Positions 34,822 to 43,514 are shown, counted from the first letter of the stretch. The stretch: 64,000 bases of DNA from DASQPA01 sp963757335 (GCA_963757335.1 CAVWRJ010000025.1:1188768-1252767), one strand, 5' to 3'. Made by a program: numbers and translations. Notes: generated by a model not told the origin, from the letters alone.

Positions 34822-36029
34822 AAATCCGTCTCCTCCTCCCCACCGCCGCCGCTCTCTTGCTCGCTGCCCTGCCCGGGCTCGCCGCGCCCCCGCCCGAGCC
34901 GGTGCAGGCGCTCGCCTCAACACCGCTGGCGGTACCGCTGGCGACGGCGGCGTCTCCTTCGCGGACGATCTGCGACGGGACCTCCGCCCTGACCCCGATC
35001 GGCACGGACACAGAGTCCGGCCGGGTTCTCTTCGCGGTGCCACCCCTCGCCGGCAGCTCCCAGGGCTGGGTCGTCGAGATGGCGGCGGACGGCAGCGCGG
35101 CGGTCGCCTATCCCGACCCCGTGGACGGCCGCTTCGGCGGCTCGGTGGGGCCGGGACCGGTGGTCGCCGCCCGGGCCTGCGGCACCGGCTGCCTGCAGCC
35201 GATCCGCTTCAAGGAGGGTGCCTGGGAGCCGCTGGGCGAGCCGGTCGTGGCACCGGCGGTCATCACCGCCGCCGCCACCTACGACCTCTCCGGGATCCCC
35301 TGGTTCGTCGTTCACGGCAAGGGCAAAGAGGACGGGGTGGTGCACGCCTGGGCCTACCGCCTCGAAGAGCGGGAGTGGAAGAGCAAGGGGAATCTCATGG
35401 TGACCGCCGTGGGCGACCTCCAGGCGGTGCCCTCGCCGCAGCGCAAGGACGGGGTGCTCTCGGGCACCGGCCTGTTCGTCGCTTCCGGCCCACCGGAAGT
35501 CTGGGTGCAGGGCTTGCCCGATCTCCCGCCCGCCCGGCGCGGCGCGGTGATGGCCCTCACCGGGAGCTCCGCCGCCTACCTCTCGGCCGACGGCGCGATC
35601 TACCTCTCCGCCAACTCCGGCAAGAGCTGGCGGCGCTCCACCTGGACCCCCTGGGGCACCGGCACCACCGGCATGTGGCGCCAGGGCAAGGACTACTGGA
35701 TCGACCTCCCCATGGGCGACCGCCGCGGTCCGCTCGAGCTCGCCTGGTTCGACCGCCGGACCGCCGATCAGGAGGCGATCTTCCTCACCCGGCTGGCGCC
35801 GGCCGGCGACTGGGCAGTCCTCGCCCACTCGAAGAGCGAGATCCGGACCAAGAACGACGACCGCCTGGAGGTGAGCCACGTCCTTTCCCCTCGGGAGGGG
35901 ATCCTGGTCCTCCTCTCCGGCTGCGCGGCGACCTCCGGCGGCTCGGGGCTCGTCGTCCGGATCTACGACAAGGGCGCGCTCTCCGAGGCGCGCTTCGTGC
36001 CCATCGCTCCGGCGCGGCCTTCGCCGTAG
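34818..36029 (+). CDS. Secreted protein of unknown function with BNR/Asp-box-like motif
   Basis: The last gene of the EPS operon, 403 residues, starting at ATG 34818 in ATGA overlap with the acetyltransferase. A clear signal peptide (MKIRLLLPTAAALLLAALPG, then LAAP) indicates export. The mature part is rich in beta-strand-like segments and contains an Asp-box-like sequence, YLSANSGKSWRRSTW, as in sialidase/BNR beta-propellers. I recognise no catalytic motif. A periplasmic or surface role in sensing or binding the exported polysaccharide is a reasonable guess from the context alone. Confidence 0.8.
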   Translation: MKIRLLLPTAAALLLAALPGLAAPPPEPVQALASTPLAVPLATAASPSRTICDGTSALTPIGTDTESGRVLFAVPPLAGSSQGWVVEMAADGSAAVAYPDPVDGRFGGSVGPGPVVAARACGTGCLQPIRFKEGAWEPLGEPVVAPAVITAAATYDLSGIPWFVVHGKGKEDGVVHAWAYRLEEREWKSKGNLMVTAVGDLQAVPSPQRKDGVLSGTGLFVASGPPEVWVQGLPDLPPARRGAVMALTGSSAAYLSADGAIYLSANSGKSWRRSTWTPWGTGTTGMWRQGKDYWIDLPMGDRRGPLELAWFDRRTADQEAIFLTRLAPAGDWAVLAHSKSEIRTKNDDRLEVSHVLSPREGILVLLSGCAATSGGSGLVVRIYDKGALSEARFVPIAPARPSP

Positions 36030-36084
36030 GGTTCATTGCAGACCGGAAAAACGGCGAGCCGCCGCGCGACCGAGTTCCCCGCCA

Positions 36085-36462
36085 CAGCACTCCAAGCCAT
36101 GAGCAGGTAGATCCAGATCCGAGATACGGCTCTCCAAGCGTGAGCGAGGTGTCTCAAAGCCAGGGGTACGGGGCTCCAGACCAGAGATATGGGGACTCCG
36201 ACTCGGAGATACGGGGCGCAAGGTTCGAGATACGGGTCTCCAGGCCAGAGACACGGGGGCGCAGACTCAGAGCTACAGGGCTCAGACTCAGAGTACAGGG
36301 GCGCAGAGTCTGAGATACGGGTCTCCAGGCCGGAGACACGGGGACTCAGACTCAGAGACACAGGGACTCAGACTCAGAGACACAGGGACTCAGACTCAGA
36401 GTACGGGGGCGCAGACTCTGAGTACGGGGGCGCAGAGTCTGAGACACGGGGTCGGCAAACCG
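36085..36462. repeat. 21/22-bp-period tandem array (about 17 units)
   Basis: The 556-bp gap 36030-36585 between convergent genes has no credible gene. Most of it is an array of 21- or 22-bp units with a consensus near CTCAGACTCAGAGACACGGG. The first units (36085-36170) are diverged; those at 36280-36440 are nearly identical, and two adjacent 22-bp units around 36350-36395 are perfect copies. Many units contain the half-palindromes CTCAGA and TCTGAG. There are no spacers, so it is not a CRISPR. The period matches the array at 25191-25640, but the consensus does not. Confidence 0.85.
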
Positions 36463-36541
36463 TAGGAACCTGCGTGGAGGAATAGGGTGGGGATCAGGAC
36501 TTCTGGCTCGGCAGATTTCCTGCCGCGCAGGCTCCTAGCCT

Positions 36542-36569
36542 AGGCGTCCCCGGTTTCCCGGGGACGCCT
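36542..36569. terminator. 12-bp-stem hairpin between convergent genes
   Basis: A perfect inverted repeat, AGGCGTCCCCGG and its complement around a TTTC loop, lies 17 nt downstream of the kbp stop codon on the minus strand and after the EPS operon and array on the plus strand. There is no strong T-run. Position and stem strength suggest a bidirectional transcription terminator. Confidence 0.6.
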
Positions 36570-36585
36570 CAAAAGGGAAGAGTCT

Positions 36586-37122
36586 TTAAGCGTGGGCGCC
36601 GACCGCGGCCTGGGCCGGGATGCGGAGCTTCTGGCCGGGGTAGATCTCGTCAGCGGTCTTGAGCATCGGCCGGTTGGCCTCGAAGATCTGGTTGTACTTG
36701 TTGGCGTCGCCGTAGAACTGCTTGGCGATCTTCGACAGGGTGTCTCCCGACTTGACGTCGTAGAAGGTCCCCTCGGGCTCCGGCTTGGCGACCTGGAGCT
36801 GGTCGTCGACGCTGCCGATCCCCTGGTGGTTGCCGGCCAGAAGGATGAGCTTTTCGCGTTCCTCCTGAGTCTGGACCTTACCGGTCAGAGTGACCTTGTC
36901 GCCGTCGAACCGCACCCCAAGGTCGTCGCCGGTCATGCCCATCTGCTGGAAGAGCTGGAGGACAGCGGCCGCCTTCTGGCGGTCCTGGTCGGCCTGCGAC
37001 GAGGCCTGGGAGGTGGCGGCGGGAGCCGCCGCCGTGGGAGCCGCTTGAGCCTGCTGCGGGTGAGCGCCGAGATCGAGACCGAGCTTCTTGCCGACATCTT
37101 TGGCGAACTGGAAGAGACCCAT
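36586..37122 (-). CDS. kbp: Potassium-binding protein Kbp (BON + LysM)
   Basis: A 178-residue homologue of E. coli Kbp/YgaU, a cytoplasmic K+-binding protein of 149 residues. It opens MGLFQFAKDVGKKLG, as the E. coli protein opens MGLFNFVKDAGEKL. A BON domain (about 50-112, ending GNHQGIGSVDDQL) is followed by a LysM domain (about 118-168, FYDVKSGDTLSKIAKQFYGD and IYPGQKLRIP). The additional length is an Ala/Gln/Ser-rich linker at residues 20-45. ATG 37122 is preceded by an AAAGGA site. It lies 133 bp downstream of the iron exporter gene on the same strand. Confidence 0.95.
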   Translation of the reverse strand: MGLFQFAKDVGKKLGLDLGAHPQQAQAAPTAAAPAATSQASSQADQDRQKAAAVLQLFQQMGMTGDDLGVRFDGDKVTLTGKVQTQEEREKLILLAGNHQGIGSVDDQLQVAKPEPEGTFYDVKSGDTLSKIAKQFYGDANKYNQIFEANRPMLKTADEIYPGQKLRIPAQAAVGAHA

Positions 37123-37255
37123 GGGATAAATCCTTTCGTGTCGTAGGTTGAGGTCCGCCCGGCTGCTCTGCTCGGGTGAGTGTGACGACGGGCCGGGCGG
37201 ACTCGCTCGCTAGTCTGCTAGCTTTCCCACGACTAGTGCAAGGGCGCTGCCAAGC

Positions 37256-38452
37256 CTAGAGCAGCTTCCCCACCCAGCCCCCCACGTAGTAGCCGACGAC
37301 GGCGACCCCCACCCCGACGACGAACATGTCGAGACCGGAGCGGAAGACACCGCGGCCGGTGAAGACCGAGCGTGCCGCCCCGACCAGGAAGTGGGAGAGC
37401 ATGGCGAGGACGAAGGAGAGGACGATCGCCGGGGTGCCGTGGGTGAAGAAGAAGGGCAGCACGGGGATGAGAGCGCCGACGGCGGTGGCGAGGCCGGTGG
37501 TCCATCCTTCGCGCAGCGGCGAGGTGGTCTGCTCGCCGATCTTCAATTCCTCGCGCACCTGCTCGTCGAGCATGCGCTTGGGGTCGGCCATGACCTCGGT
37601 CGCCAGAGCGTGGGCGGTCTCCTTGTCCATCCCCTTGAGCTCGTAGACGAGGGCCAGCTCGTCGCGCTCGACCTCGGGCATGAGCTCGATCTCGGCGCGC
37701 TCCATGGCGATCTCGTGGCTGTAGACCTCCTGCTCGCTCTTGGCGGCGAGGAAGCCGCTGGCGCCCATCGAGAGGGCGTCGGCGATGAGCCCGGCGACCC
37801 CCGCCACCACCACCGCCCGGTACTGGGTGGTGGCGGTGGCGCCGATGACCCCGGCGACGAGGCCGAAGTTGGCGGTCAGGCCGTCGTTGAAGCCGTAGAC
37901 GACGTTGCGCAGGAAACCGCCCGCCGCGATGCGGTGCCAGGGCTCGGTACCGCCGCCGCTGATCTCGCCCAAAGTCGTCGCGTGCTCGGCGGACTCGCGG
38001 GCGAGGAGGAGCGATTCGCTCGAACCCGCTCCCCCGGCCGGGGTGGCCCGGTGCATCTCCAGGTAAGCGCGCACCTCCCGGCCCTCCTCGGCGAGGAGCA
38101 GGGGGAGCAGAGCGCGGGGGCCGAAGACGCGGCCGAGGAGGGCCAGGGAGCGCGCCCGGAGGCCGGGCCGGAAGGGTGCCGGCCGGCGGCCATGCGTGGC
38201 CAGCAGGTCGCCCCAGATCGTCGTGTGGCGGTCCTCGACGTGCGCCAGCCGGGCGTAGAGATCGCGCTTGTGCGGGTCGGGCTCGGCGGCGCTCAGGAGC
38301 CGATAGAGAAAGGCGGCCTCCGCCTCGTCCTGCCAGTGATGGGCGAAGGCGTCGAGGTCGGGGGGCGGCGCCGGCGCGGCCTGGGTCGTCTCGGGGGGTG
38401 GCGATGCTGGGGGAGACGCTGGTGGGGACGCTGGTGGGGAGGTGACGGCCAT
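37256..38452 (-). CDS. Ferritin-like/VIT1 fusion iron exporter (MbfA type)
   Basis: A 398-residue protein in which an N-terminal ferritin-like (erythrin) domain is joined to a C-terminal VIT1/CCC1 membrane domain, the architecture of the bacterial iron exporter MbfA. ATG 38452 is chosen for its GAGGAGCGAGC site; a longer reading from 38497 is possible. After a Pro/Ser-rich leader, the di-iron ligand pattern is visible as HWQDEAEAAFLYRLL, ARLAHVEDRHTTIW, AEEGREVRAYLE and SAEHATTL. The transporter part contains VVYGFNDGLTANFGLVAGVI and LSMGASGFLAAKSEQEVY, both VIT1 signatures, with about five membrane segments. It probably exports Fe(II) and limits Fenton damage. It is divergent from the amidohydrolase at 38566. 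Confidence 0.92.
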   Translation of the reverse strand: MAVTSPPASPPASPPASPPPETTQAAPAPPPDLDAFAHHWQDEAEAAFLYRLLSAAEPDPHKRDLYARLAHVEDRHTTIWGDLLATHGRRPAPFRPGLRARSLALLGRVFGPRALLPLLLAEEGREVRAYLEMHRATPAGGAGSSESLLLARESAEHATTLGEISGGGTEPWHRIAAGGFLRNVVYGFNDGLTANFGLVAGVIGATATTQYRAVVVAGVAGLIADALSMGASGFLAAKSEQEVYSHEIAMERAEIELMPEVERDELALVYELKGMDKETAHALATEVMADPKRMLDEQVREELKIGEQTTSPLREGWTTGLATAVGALIPVLPFFFTHGTPAIVLSFVLAMLSHFLVGAARSVFTGRGVFRSGLDMFVVGVGVAVVGYYVGGWVGKLL

Positions 38453-38565
38453 GCTCGCTCCTCGAAGAGTTCCGCGAAACTGCTGTGCAGGGGCCATGCC
38501 GCCGGCAGGCCCGCAGTCTAGAATAGGCCGGTTTCGGTCCGGTAACCCTGGTTTGTGAGGTGCCC

Positions 38566-39888
38566 ATGAAACGCGGCCCGTCGATAGTATCCTGTCTCGC
38601 TCTCGTCCTCCTTCTCCCGCTCGCTCGCCTGGGCGCCACGCCGGCAGCCCCTCCGGCGCCCCCCCGGATCGTCGCCGTCCGCGCCGGCCGGCTGATCGAC
38701 GGCCGGGGTGGCGCGCCGGTGGCGAACGCGGTGATCCTCATCGAGGGGGACCGGATTACAGCTGTGGGCAGCGACCTCCCCATCCCGACGGGGGCCGAGA
38801 TCGTCGATCTCTCGGGGAAGACGGTGCTGCCGGGGCTGATCGACTGCCACACCCACATCACCCAGCAGTCCGGGGACTACTACGAGGACCTCTTCAGGCG
38901 GAGCCCCATCGACCTCGCCATCGTCGCCCACGTCTACGCCCGGCGCACCCTGGAGGCGGGGTTCACCACCATCCGCGACGTGGGGTCGAGCGAGTTCATC
39001 GACGTGGCGCTCCGGAACGCCATCGACCGCGGCGAGGTGGTGGGCCCGCGGATGCAGGTGGCGACCCTCGCGGTGGGGTCGACGGGCGGGCACAACGATC
39101 TCTCGGGCTTCTCCCCCTATCTCCACTTCGACCACTTCAAAGGCATCGCCGACGGCCCGGAGGAGATCCGGAAGCTGGTGCGCTTCGAGGTCAAGAACGG
39201 CGCCGACCTGATCAAGGTGATGGCGACCGCCGGGGTGCTCTCCGAGGAGGCCTCGGTGGGGGCGCCCCAGTACTCCCAGGAGGAGATGAACGCCGTCGTC
39301 TCGGAAGCTTCCATGTGGGGCAAGAAGGTGGCCGCCCACGCCCATGGGACGGAGGGGATCAAGCGGGCGGCGCGGGCGGGGGTCGCCTCGATCGAGCACG
39401 GCGGCCTGATCGACGAGGAGGGGGTGCGGCTCCTCAAAGAGAAGGGGATCTACCTCGTGCCCGACATCTACACCGACGAGTACATCCTGGCCGAGGCCGG
39501 CAACCTCGGGCTGCCGCCGAAGATGATCGAGAAGGAAAAGGAGCTCCGCAAGCACCAGCTCGCCAACTGGAAGCGCGCCATCGCGGCCGGCGTCAAGCTC
39601 GCATTCGGCACCGACGCCGGGGTCTACCCCCACGGCCAGAACGCCCGCCAGTTCCACTCCCTCCTCGAGCTCGGCCTCACTCCCGCCCAGGCGATCCAGA
39701 TGGCGACCGCGAACGCCGCCGACCTCCTCGGCTGGAGCGACCGGGTCGGCAGCGTCGCCCCCGGCCGCTACGCCGACCTGATCGCGGTCGACGGCGATCC
39801 GCTCCGGGACATAACCGAGCTCGAGCGGGTGCGCTTCGTGATGAAGGGGGGCGTCGTCGTCAAGAGCGCCGATCGGGGCAGCCGCTGA
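38566..39888 (+). CDS. Secreted amidohydrolase-superfamily protein (imidazolonepropionase/Xaa-Pro dipeptidase-like)
   Basis: A 440-residue metal-dependent hydrolase with an N-terminal signal peptide (SCLALVLLLPLARLGA). ATG 38566 follows GTGAGGTG; an alternative GTG lies two codons upstream. The TIM-barrel ligands are in order: His95 and His97 in LIDCHTHIT, a possible carboxylated Lys in LIKVMATAGV, His in KVAAHAHGTEG and in SIEHGGLID, and Asp in FGTDAG. The C-terminus PGRYADLIAVDGDPL is standard for the superfamily. Periplasmic members of this group cleave cyclic amides or Xaa-Pro-type dipeptides; the exact substrate is unknown. It is followed by a small membrane protein and DUF1415 on the same strand. 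Confidence 0.92.
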   Translation: MKRGPSIVSCLALVLLLPLARLGATPAAPPAPPRIVAVRAGRLIDGRGGAPVANAVILIEGDRITAVGSDLPIPTGAEIVDLSGKTVLPGLIDCHTHITQQSGDYYEDLFRRSPIDLAIVAHVYARRTLEAGFTTIRDVGSSEFIDVALRNAIDRGEVVGPRMQVATLAVGSTGGHNDLSGFSPYLHFDHFKGIADGPEEIRKLVRFEVKNGADLIKVMATAGVLSEEASVGAPQYSQEEMNAVVSEASMWGKKVAAHAHGTEGIKRAARAGVASIEHGGLIDEEGVRLLKEKGIYLVPDIYTDEYILAEAGNLGLPPKMIEKEKELRKHQLANWKRAIAAGVKLAFGTDAGVYPHGQNARQFHSLLELGLTPAQAIQMATANAADLLGWSDRVGSVAPGRYADLIAVDGDPLRDITELERVRFVMKGGVVVKSADRGSR

Positions 39889-39921
39889 TAGAGTAGGCCC
39901 CTAACCGAAAGGATGGCGAGC

Positions 39922-40116
39922 ATGGCTGGGAGAGGAAGAGGGAAAGGTTCGGGAACGGGGACCAAGCAGGTGACCTGGATCGTCTGCCTGGTGCTGTACC
40001 TGGTGGCGCTCGCCGGTCACTTCGGGATCGTCCACTTGAGCGGCGACATCCAGACCTGGGCGTGGATTCTCGGTTTCGGTCTCCTTCTGGTGGCGGACAA
40101 GGTGCGCGGGCTCTAA
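39922..40116 (+). CDS. Small two-helix membrane protein of unknown function
   Basis: A 64-residue protein with a Gly/Arg/Lys-rich N-terminus and two hydrophobic helices (about 17-35, VTWIVCLVLYLVALAGHFG, and 44-58, TWAWILGFGLLLVAD). ATG 39922 has an AAAGGA element 9 nt upstream and is preferred over ATG 39913, which would abut that element. It lies 33 nt after the amidohydrolase stop and 10 nt before DUF1415, so it probably belongs to the same transcript. I do not recognise a family. Confidence 0.7.
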   Translation: MAGRGRGKGSGTGTKQVTWIVCLVLYLVALAGHFGIVHLSGDIQTWAWILGFGLLLVADKVRGL

Positions 40117-40126
40117 GGGACGAGGG

Positions 40127-40684
40127 TTGGCCGCGGTGACCGTCGAGAGGGCCGAGGAGGTCGTTCGGGCGACCCGGCGCTGGCTGGAGAAAGCCGTCCT
40201 CGGCCTCGATCTCTGTCCGTTCGCGAAACCGGTGTACGCCGGCGACCTGATCCGCTACGCGGTGAGCAGCGCGGAGACCCCCGAGGCGTTGCTGGCCGAT
40301 CTCGCCGGCGAGCTTGAGACTCTGGCGACAGCCGATCCCACGGAGATCGAAACGACGCTCCTGATCCACCCGGAAGTTTTCGCGGACTTCCTGGAATACA
40401 ACGATTTTCTGGCGGTGGCCGAGGAGGCCGTCGCCGACCTCGGGCTCGAAGGGGTCCTCCAGGTCGCGAGCTTCCATCCGCGCTACCAGTTCGCCGGCAC
40501 CGGGCCGGACGACATCGAGAACTACACCAACCGTTCGCCCTACCCCGTGCTCCACCTGCTGCGGGAGGAGAGCGTCGAGCGCGCGGTGGCGGCCTACCCG
40601 GATACCGCTCAGATCTACGAAAAGAACATCGCGACGCTCCGCCAACTGGGCCACGAGGGCTGGCGCCGGCTGAAGATCGGCTAG
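40127..40684 (+). CDS. DUF1415 family protein
   Basis: About 185 residues matching DUF1415: LGLDLCPFAKPVYAGDLIRY near the N-terminus, TTLLIHPEVFADFLEYNDFL in the middle, and ASFHPRYQFAGTGPDDIENY with NRSPYPVLHLLRE toward the end. The Cys-Pro-Phe and His-Pro-Arg-Tyr motifs are conserved in this family, whose function is unknown. The start is ambiguous between TTG 40127 and GTG 40136, and either is compatible with GAGGG just upstream. Its stop TAG overlaps the stop of the convergent pgm on the opposite strand through a shared CTAG (40681-40684). Confidence 0.88.
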   Translation: MAAVTVERAEEVVRATRRWLEKAVLGLDLCPFAKPVYAGDLIRYAVSSAETPEALLADLAGELETLATADPTEIETTLLIHPEVFADFLEYNDFLAVAEEAVADLGLEGVLQVASFHPRYQFAGTGPDDIENYTNRSPYPVLHLLREESVERAVAAYPDTAQIYEKNIATLRQLGHEGWRRLKIG

Positions 40685-42345
40685 GCTCCGGCAGAGACCG
40701 GCGCCCGGTCGAGAGCGCGGGTGACCATCGCCTGGGCCTCCGCCTGAATCCGCCGGAGATGAGCCTCGCCGCTGAAGCTCTCGGCGTAGATCTTGTAGAT
40801 CTCCTCCGTGCCGGAGGGGCGGGCGGCGAACCAGCCGTTCTCGGTGGCGACCTTGAGGCCGCCGATGGGATTCCCGTCGCCCGGAGCGGTGGTCAGAATC
40901 TGCCGGATCTCCTCCCCGGCCAGCTCCCGGACGTCGATGTCCGCCGGCGACAGCTTGCCGAGGATCTTCTTCTGCGCGGTGGTGGCGGGCGCTTCGATCC
41001 GCTCGTAGAACGGCTCCCCCAACTCCCGGGTGAGCTCGCCGTAGATCTCCCCCGGGTCGCGGCCGACCCGGGCAGTGATCTCGGCGGCCAGGAGAGCGAG
41101 GAGGATGCCGTCCTTATCGGTCGACCAGACCGTGCCGTCGCGCCGTAGGAACGAGGCGCCCGCGCTCTCCTCCCCGGCGAAGCCCAGGGCTCCCGTCAAG
41201 AGACCGTCGACGAACCACTTGAAGCCGACCGGCACCTCGTACAACCGGCGGCCCAGCCGGGCGGCCACCCGGTCGATCATGCCGCTGCTGACCAGGGTCT
41301 TCCCCACCGCGACCTCCGGCCGCCACTGGGGGCGGTTGCCGAACAGGTAGTGGACGCAGACCGAGAGATAGTGGTTGGGCGGCAGCAGTCCCCCGCTCCG
41401 GGTGACGATGCCGTGCCGGTCGTGGTCCGGATCGCAGGCGAAGGCGACGTCGAACCGGTCCTTGAGGCCGATCAGGCTCTGCATGGCATAGGGCGACGAC
41501 GGGTCCATCCGGATCTTGCCGTCCCAGTCGACGGTCATGAACCGGAAGGTCGGATCGACCGCCGGGTTGACGATCGTGAGGTCGAGGCCGTAGCGCTCGG
41601 CGATCGCCGGCCAGTAGTGGACTCCGGCACCGCCCAGCGGGTCGACACCGAGGGCGAGCTTCGCCCCGCGGATCGCCTCCAGGTCGAGAACGCTCGCGAG
41701 ATCGTCCACGTAGGCGCTCCGATAGTCGTGCTCGTGGGTCGTCGAAGCCTGGAGAGCCCAGGCGAACGGGATGCGCTTCACCTCCCTCAGGCCGCTCTGG
41801 AGAAACTCGTTCGCCCTGGCCTCGATCCAGGAGGTGGCACGGCCGTCCGCCGGTCCGCCATGGGGAGGGTCGTACTTGAAGCCGCCGTCCTCCGGCGGGT
41901 TGTGGGAGGGCGTGATGACGATGCCGTCGGCGAGCCCGGTCTTCCTGCCGCGGTTGTAGGCGAGGATGGCGTGCGAGACGGTCGGGGTCGGCGTGTATTC
42001 GCCATCCGGCGCGATCCTCACCTCCACCCCGTTGGCCGCCAGCACTTCCAAGGCGCTCGCGAAGGCGGGCTGGGACAGCGCGTGGGTGTCCACCCCGACG
42101 AACAGCGGGCCGTCGATCTTCTGCTCCTTGCGATAGAGGCAGATGGCCTGGGTGATCGCCAGGATGTGATCCTGGTTGAAGCCCCGATCGAAAGCCGAGC
42201 CGCGGTGGCCCGAGGTGCCGAAGCTGACCCTCTCCTCGGCGACCTCCGGGTCCGGGTGCTCCTCGTAGTACGCCGTCACCAGCTTGGGGATGTCGACGAG
42301 AATGGAAGCTTCCGCCGGTTTGCCGGCCCTGGGGCTCACGTGCAT
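40681..42345 (-). CDS. pgm: Phosphoglucomutase (alpha-D-glucose phosphate-specific)
   Basis: Interconverts glucose 1-phosphate and glucose 6-phosphate, feeding UDP-glucose and polysaccharide synthesis; 554 codons, the expected size of bacterial Pgm. ATG 42345 follows GGAGAGGAGACAGG. SFGTSGHRGSAF opens the catalytic domain. ITPSHNPPEDGGFKY carries the phosphoserine (Ser147), ACDPDHDRHG is the Mg2+ loop, GFAGEESAGASF the sugar-binding loop and ARPSGTEEIYKIYAE the phosphate-binding loop. All key residues are intact. It may support the EPS operon functionally but is transcribed separately, divergent from the oxidoreductase at 42507. Confidence 0.95.
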   Translation of the reverse strand: MHVSPRAGKPAEASILVDIPKLVTAYYEEHPDPEVAEERVSFGTSGHRGSAFDRGFNQDHILAITQAICLYRKEQKIDGPLFVGVDTHALSQPAFASALEVLAANGVEVRIAPDGEYTPTPTVSHAILAYNRGRKTGLADGIVITPSHNPPEDGGFKYDPPHGGPADGRATSWIEARANEFLQSGLREVKRIPFAWALQASTTHEHDYRSAYVDDLASVLDLEAIRGAKLALGVDPLGGAGVHYWPAIAERYGLDLTIVNPAVDPTFRFMTVDWDGKIRMDPSSPYAMQSLIGLKDRFDVAFACDPDHDRHGIVTRSGGLLPPNHYLSVCVHYLFGNRPQWRPEVAVGKTLVSSGMIDRVAARLGRRLYEVPVGFKWFVDGLLTGALGFAGEESAGASFLRRDGTVWSTDKDGILLALLAAEITARVGRDPGEIYGELTRELGEPFYERIEAPATTAQKKILGKLSPADIDVRELAGEEIRQILTTAPGDGNPIGGLKVATENGWFAARPSGTEEIYKIYAESFSGEAHLRRIQAEAQAMVTRALDRAPVSAGA

Positions 42346-42409
42346 GACCTGTCTCCTCTCCGACCTCGCTCTACCCGGCATCGCCCTTCTATGGGCCGTG
42401 CTCTCGGAG

Positions 42410-42430
42410 TCTGGCACAAGGCGTGCCAGA
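42410..42430. promoter_or_regulatory. Operator-like inverted repeat between pgm and the oxidoreductase
   Basis: Perfect 8-bp arms, TCTGGCAC and GTGCCAGA, separated by AAGGC in the 161-bp divergent intergenic region. The same bases also have GG-N10-GC spacing as in sigma-54 promoters (TGGCAC element), but the -12 element is weak. A dimeric repressor site is the simpler reading. Confidence 0.45.
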
Positions 42431-42506
42431 AGGCTGAATTAGCCGGAGCGGCCTGATAGACTGCGATCCCGGAGATGAACGTCCCTCGACTGGAGATCGT
42501 GCGCCC

Positions 42507-43514
42507 GTGAGCGCCCCCCTGCGCGTCGCCCTGGTGGGCGCCGGGAGGATCGCGCGGGTCCACGCCGACGCCCTCGAAGGGAGCGGCGAGGCGCGGCTGG
42601 TCGCCGTCGCCGATCCGCGGTGGGAGGCGGCCCGCGCCCTCTCTCTCGATACCGGCTGCCCCGCCTACGCGAGCGCCGAGGAGATGGTCGCTCGGGAGCG
42701 GCCGGAGGCCGCCATCGTCTGCACCCCGCCCTGCCACCATGCGGCCGTCACCTGCTATTTACTCGGCGAGGGGGTCCACGTCCTCTGCGAGAAGCCGCTG
42801 GCGCTCGATCCTGGCGAGGGGGCGGCGATGGTCGGCGCCGCCGAGAGCGCCGGACGCCGGCTCGTCCTCGCCAGCAAGTACCGCTTCGTCCCCGGGGTCG
42901 TCCTCGCCAGGAAGCTGCTGCTCTCAGGGAGCCTCGGCGATCCGGAGCGGGCGGAGATCACCTTCGCCCAGAAGGTGGACATGAAGGGCCACTGGTATGC
43001 CGACCCCCGGGTCTCCGGGGGCGGGGTGCTGGCCGACAACGGCCCCCACGCCGCCGACCTCCTGCGCTTCCTCTTCGGACCGGTCGAGAGGGTGCACGCG
43101 GCCGAGGGGCCGCGCCAGCAGGAGCTGGCGGTCGAGGAGGCGGTGGAGATCGAGGCGCGGGCCGGCGACGGCGTGGCGGCCCGGGTCCACCTATCGTGGA
43201 ACGCCGCGGGTGGCGAGACCTACCTGACGATTCACGGCAGCGAGGGGACGGTCGAGATCGGCTGGAAGGGCTGCCGGTGCCGGCCCCCCCGAGCGGCGGA
43301 GTGGACCCCGCTCGCCCCCGGCTACGACCGGGCTCAGGCGTTCCGGGCCCTGCACCAGAGCTTCGTCCGTGCCGCCCGCGGCCTCGGCGAGCCCGAGGGG
43401 AGCACGGAGGACGCCCTGGCCTCGACCGCCGTGGTCGCCGCCGCCTACGCCTCGCTCGCCCGCCGGGAATGGGTCCGGGTGGACGGCGGCGCCGGCGCCT
43501 CCCCCGGGAGCTAG
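42507..43514 (+). CDS. Gfo/Idh/MocA family NAD(P)-dependent oxidoreductase
   Basis: A 335-residue sugar or inositol dehydrogenase-like protein. It has the N-terminal Rossmann motif VALVGAGRIARVHADALEG, then AIVCTPPCHHAAVTCYL and the family-defining HVLCEKPLALD with the catalytic Lys of EKP. The C-terminal domain contains SGGGVLADNGPHAADLLRFL, supplying the conserved Asp/His pair of the active site. It probably acts on a nucleotide sugar, sugar or cyclitol. The GTG start at 42507 has only a distant TGGAGAT upstream. It ends 10 bp from the convergent NRPS stop; there is no overlap. Confidence 0.92.
   Translation: MSAPLRVALVGAGRIARVHADALEGSGEARLVAVADPRWEAARALSLDTGCPAYASAEEMVARERPEAAIVCTPPCHHAAVTCYLLGEGVHVLCEKPLALDPGEGAAMVGAAESAGRRLVLASKYRFVPGVVLARKLLLSGSLGDPERAEITFAQKVDMKGHWYADPRVSGGGVLADNGPHAADLLRFLFGPVERVHAAEGPRQQELAVEEAVEIEARAGDGVAARVHLSWNAAGGETYLTIHGSEGTVEIGWKGCRCRPPRAAEWTPLAPGYDRAQAFRALHQSFVRAARGLGEPEGSTEDALASTAVVAAAYASLARREWVRVDGGAGASPGS

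Noticed and set aside
25191..36462. Possible CRISPR arrays at the two 21-bp-period loci
   Set aside because: Units are directly adjacent without unique spacers, repeats are degenerate, and no cas gene is present.
36189..36485. 98-codon plus-strand ORF over the 36-kb array
   Set aside because: Pure translation of the tandem repeat, whose 22-bp units shift frame; no start signal.
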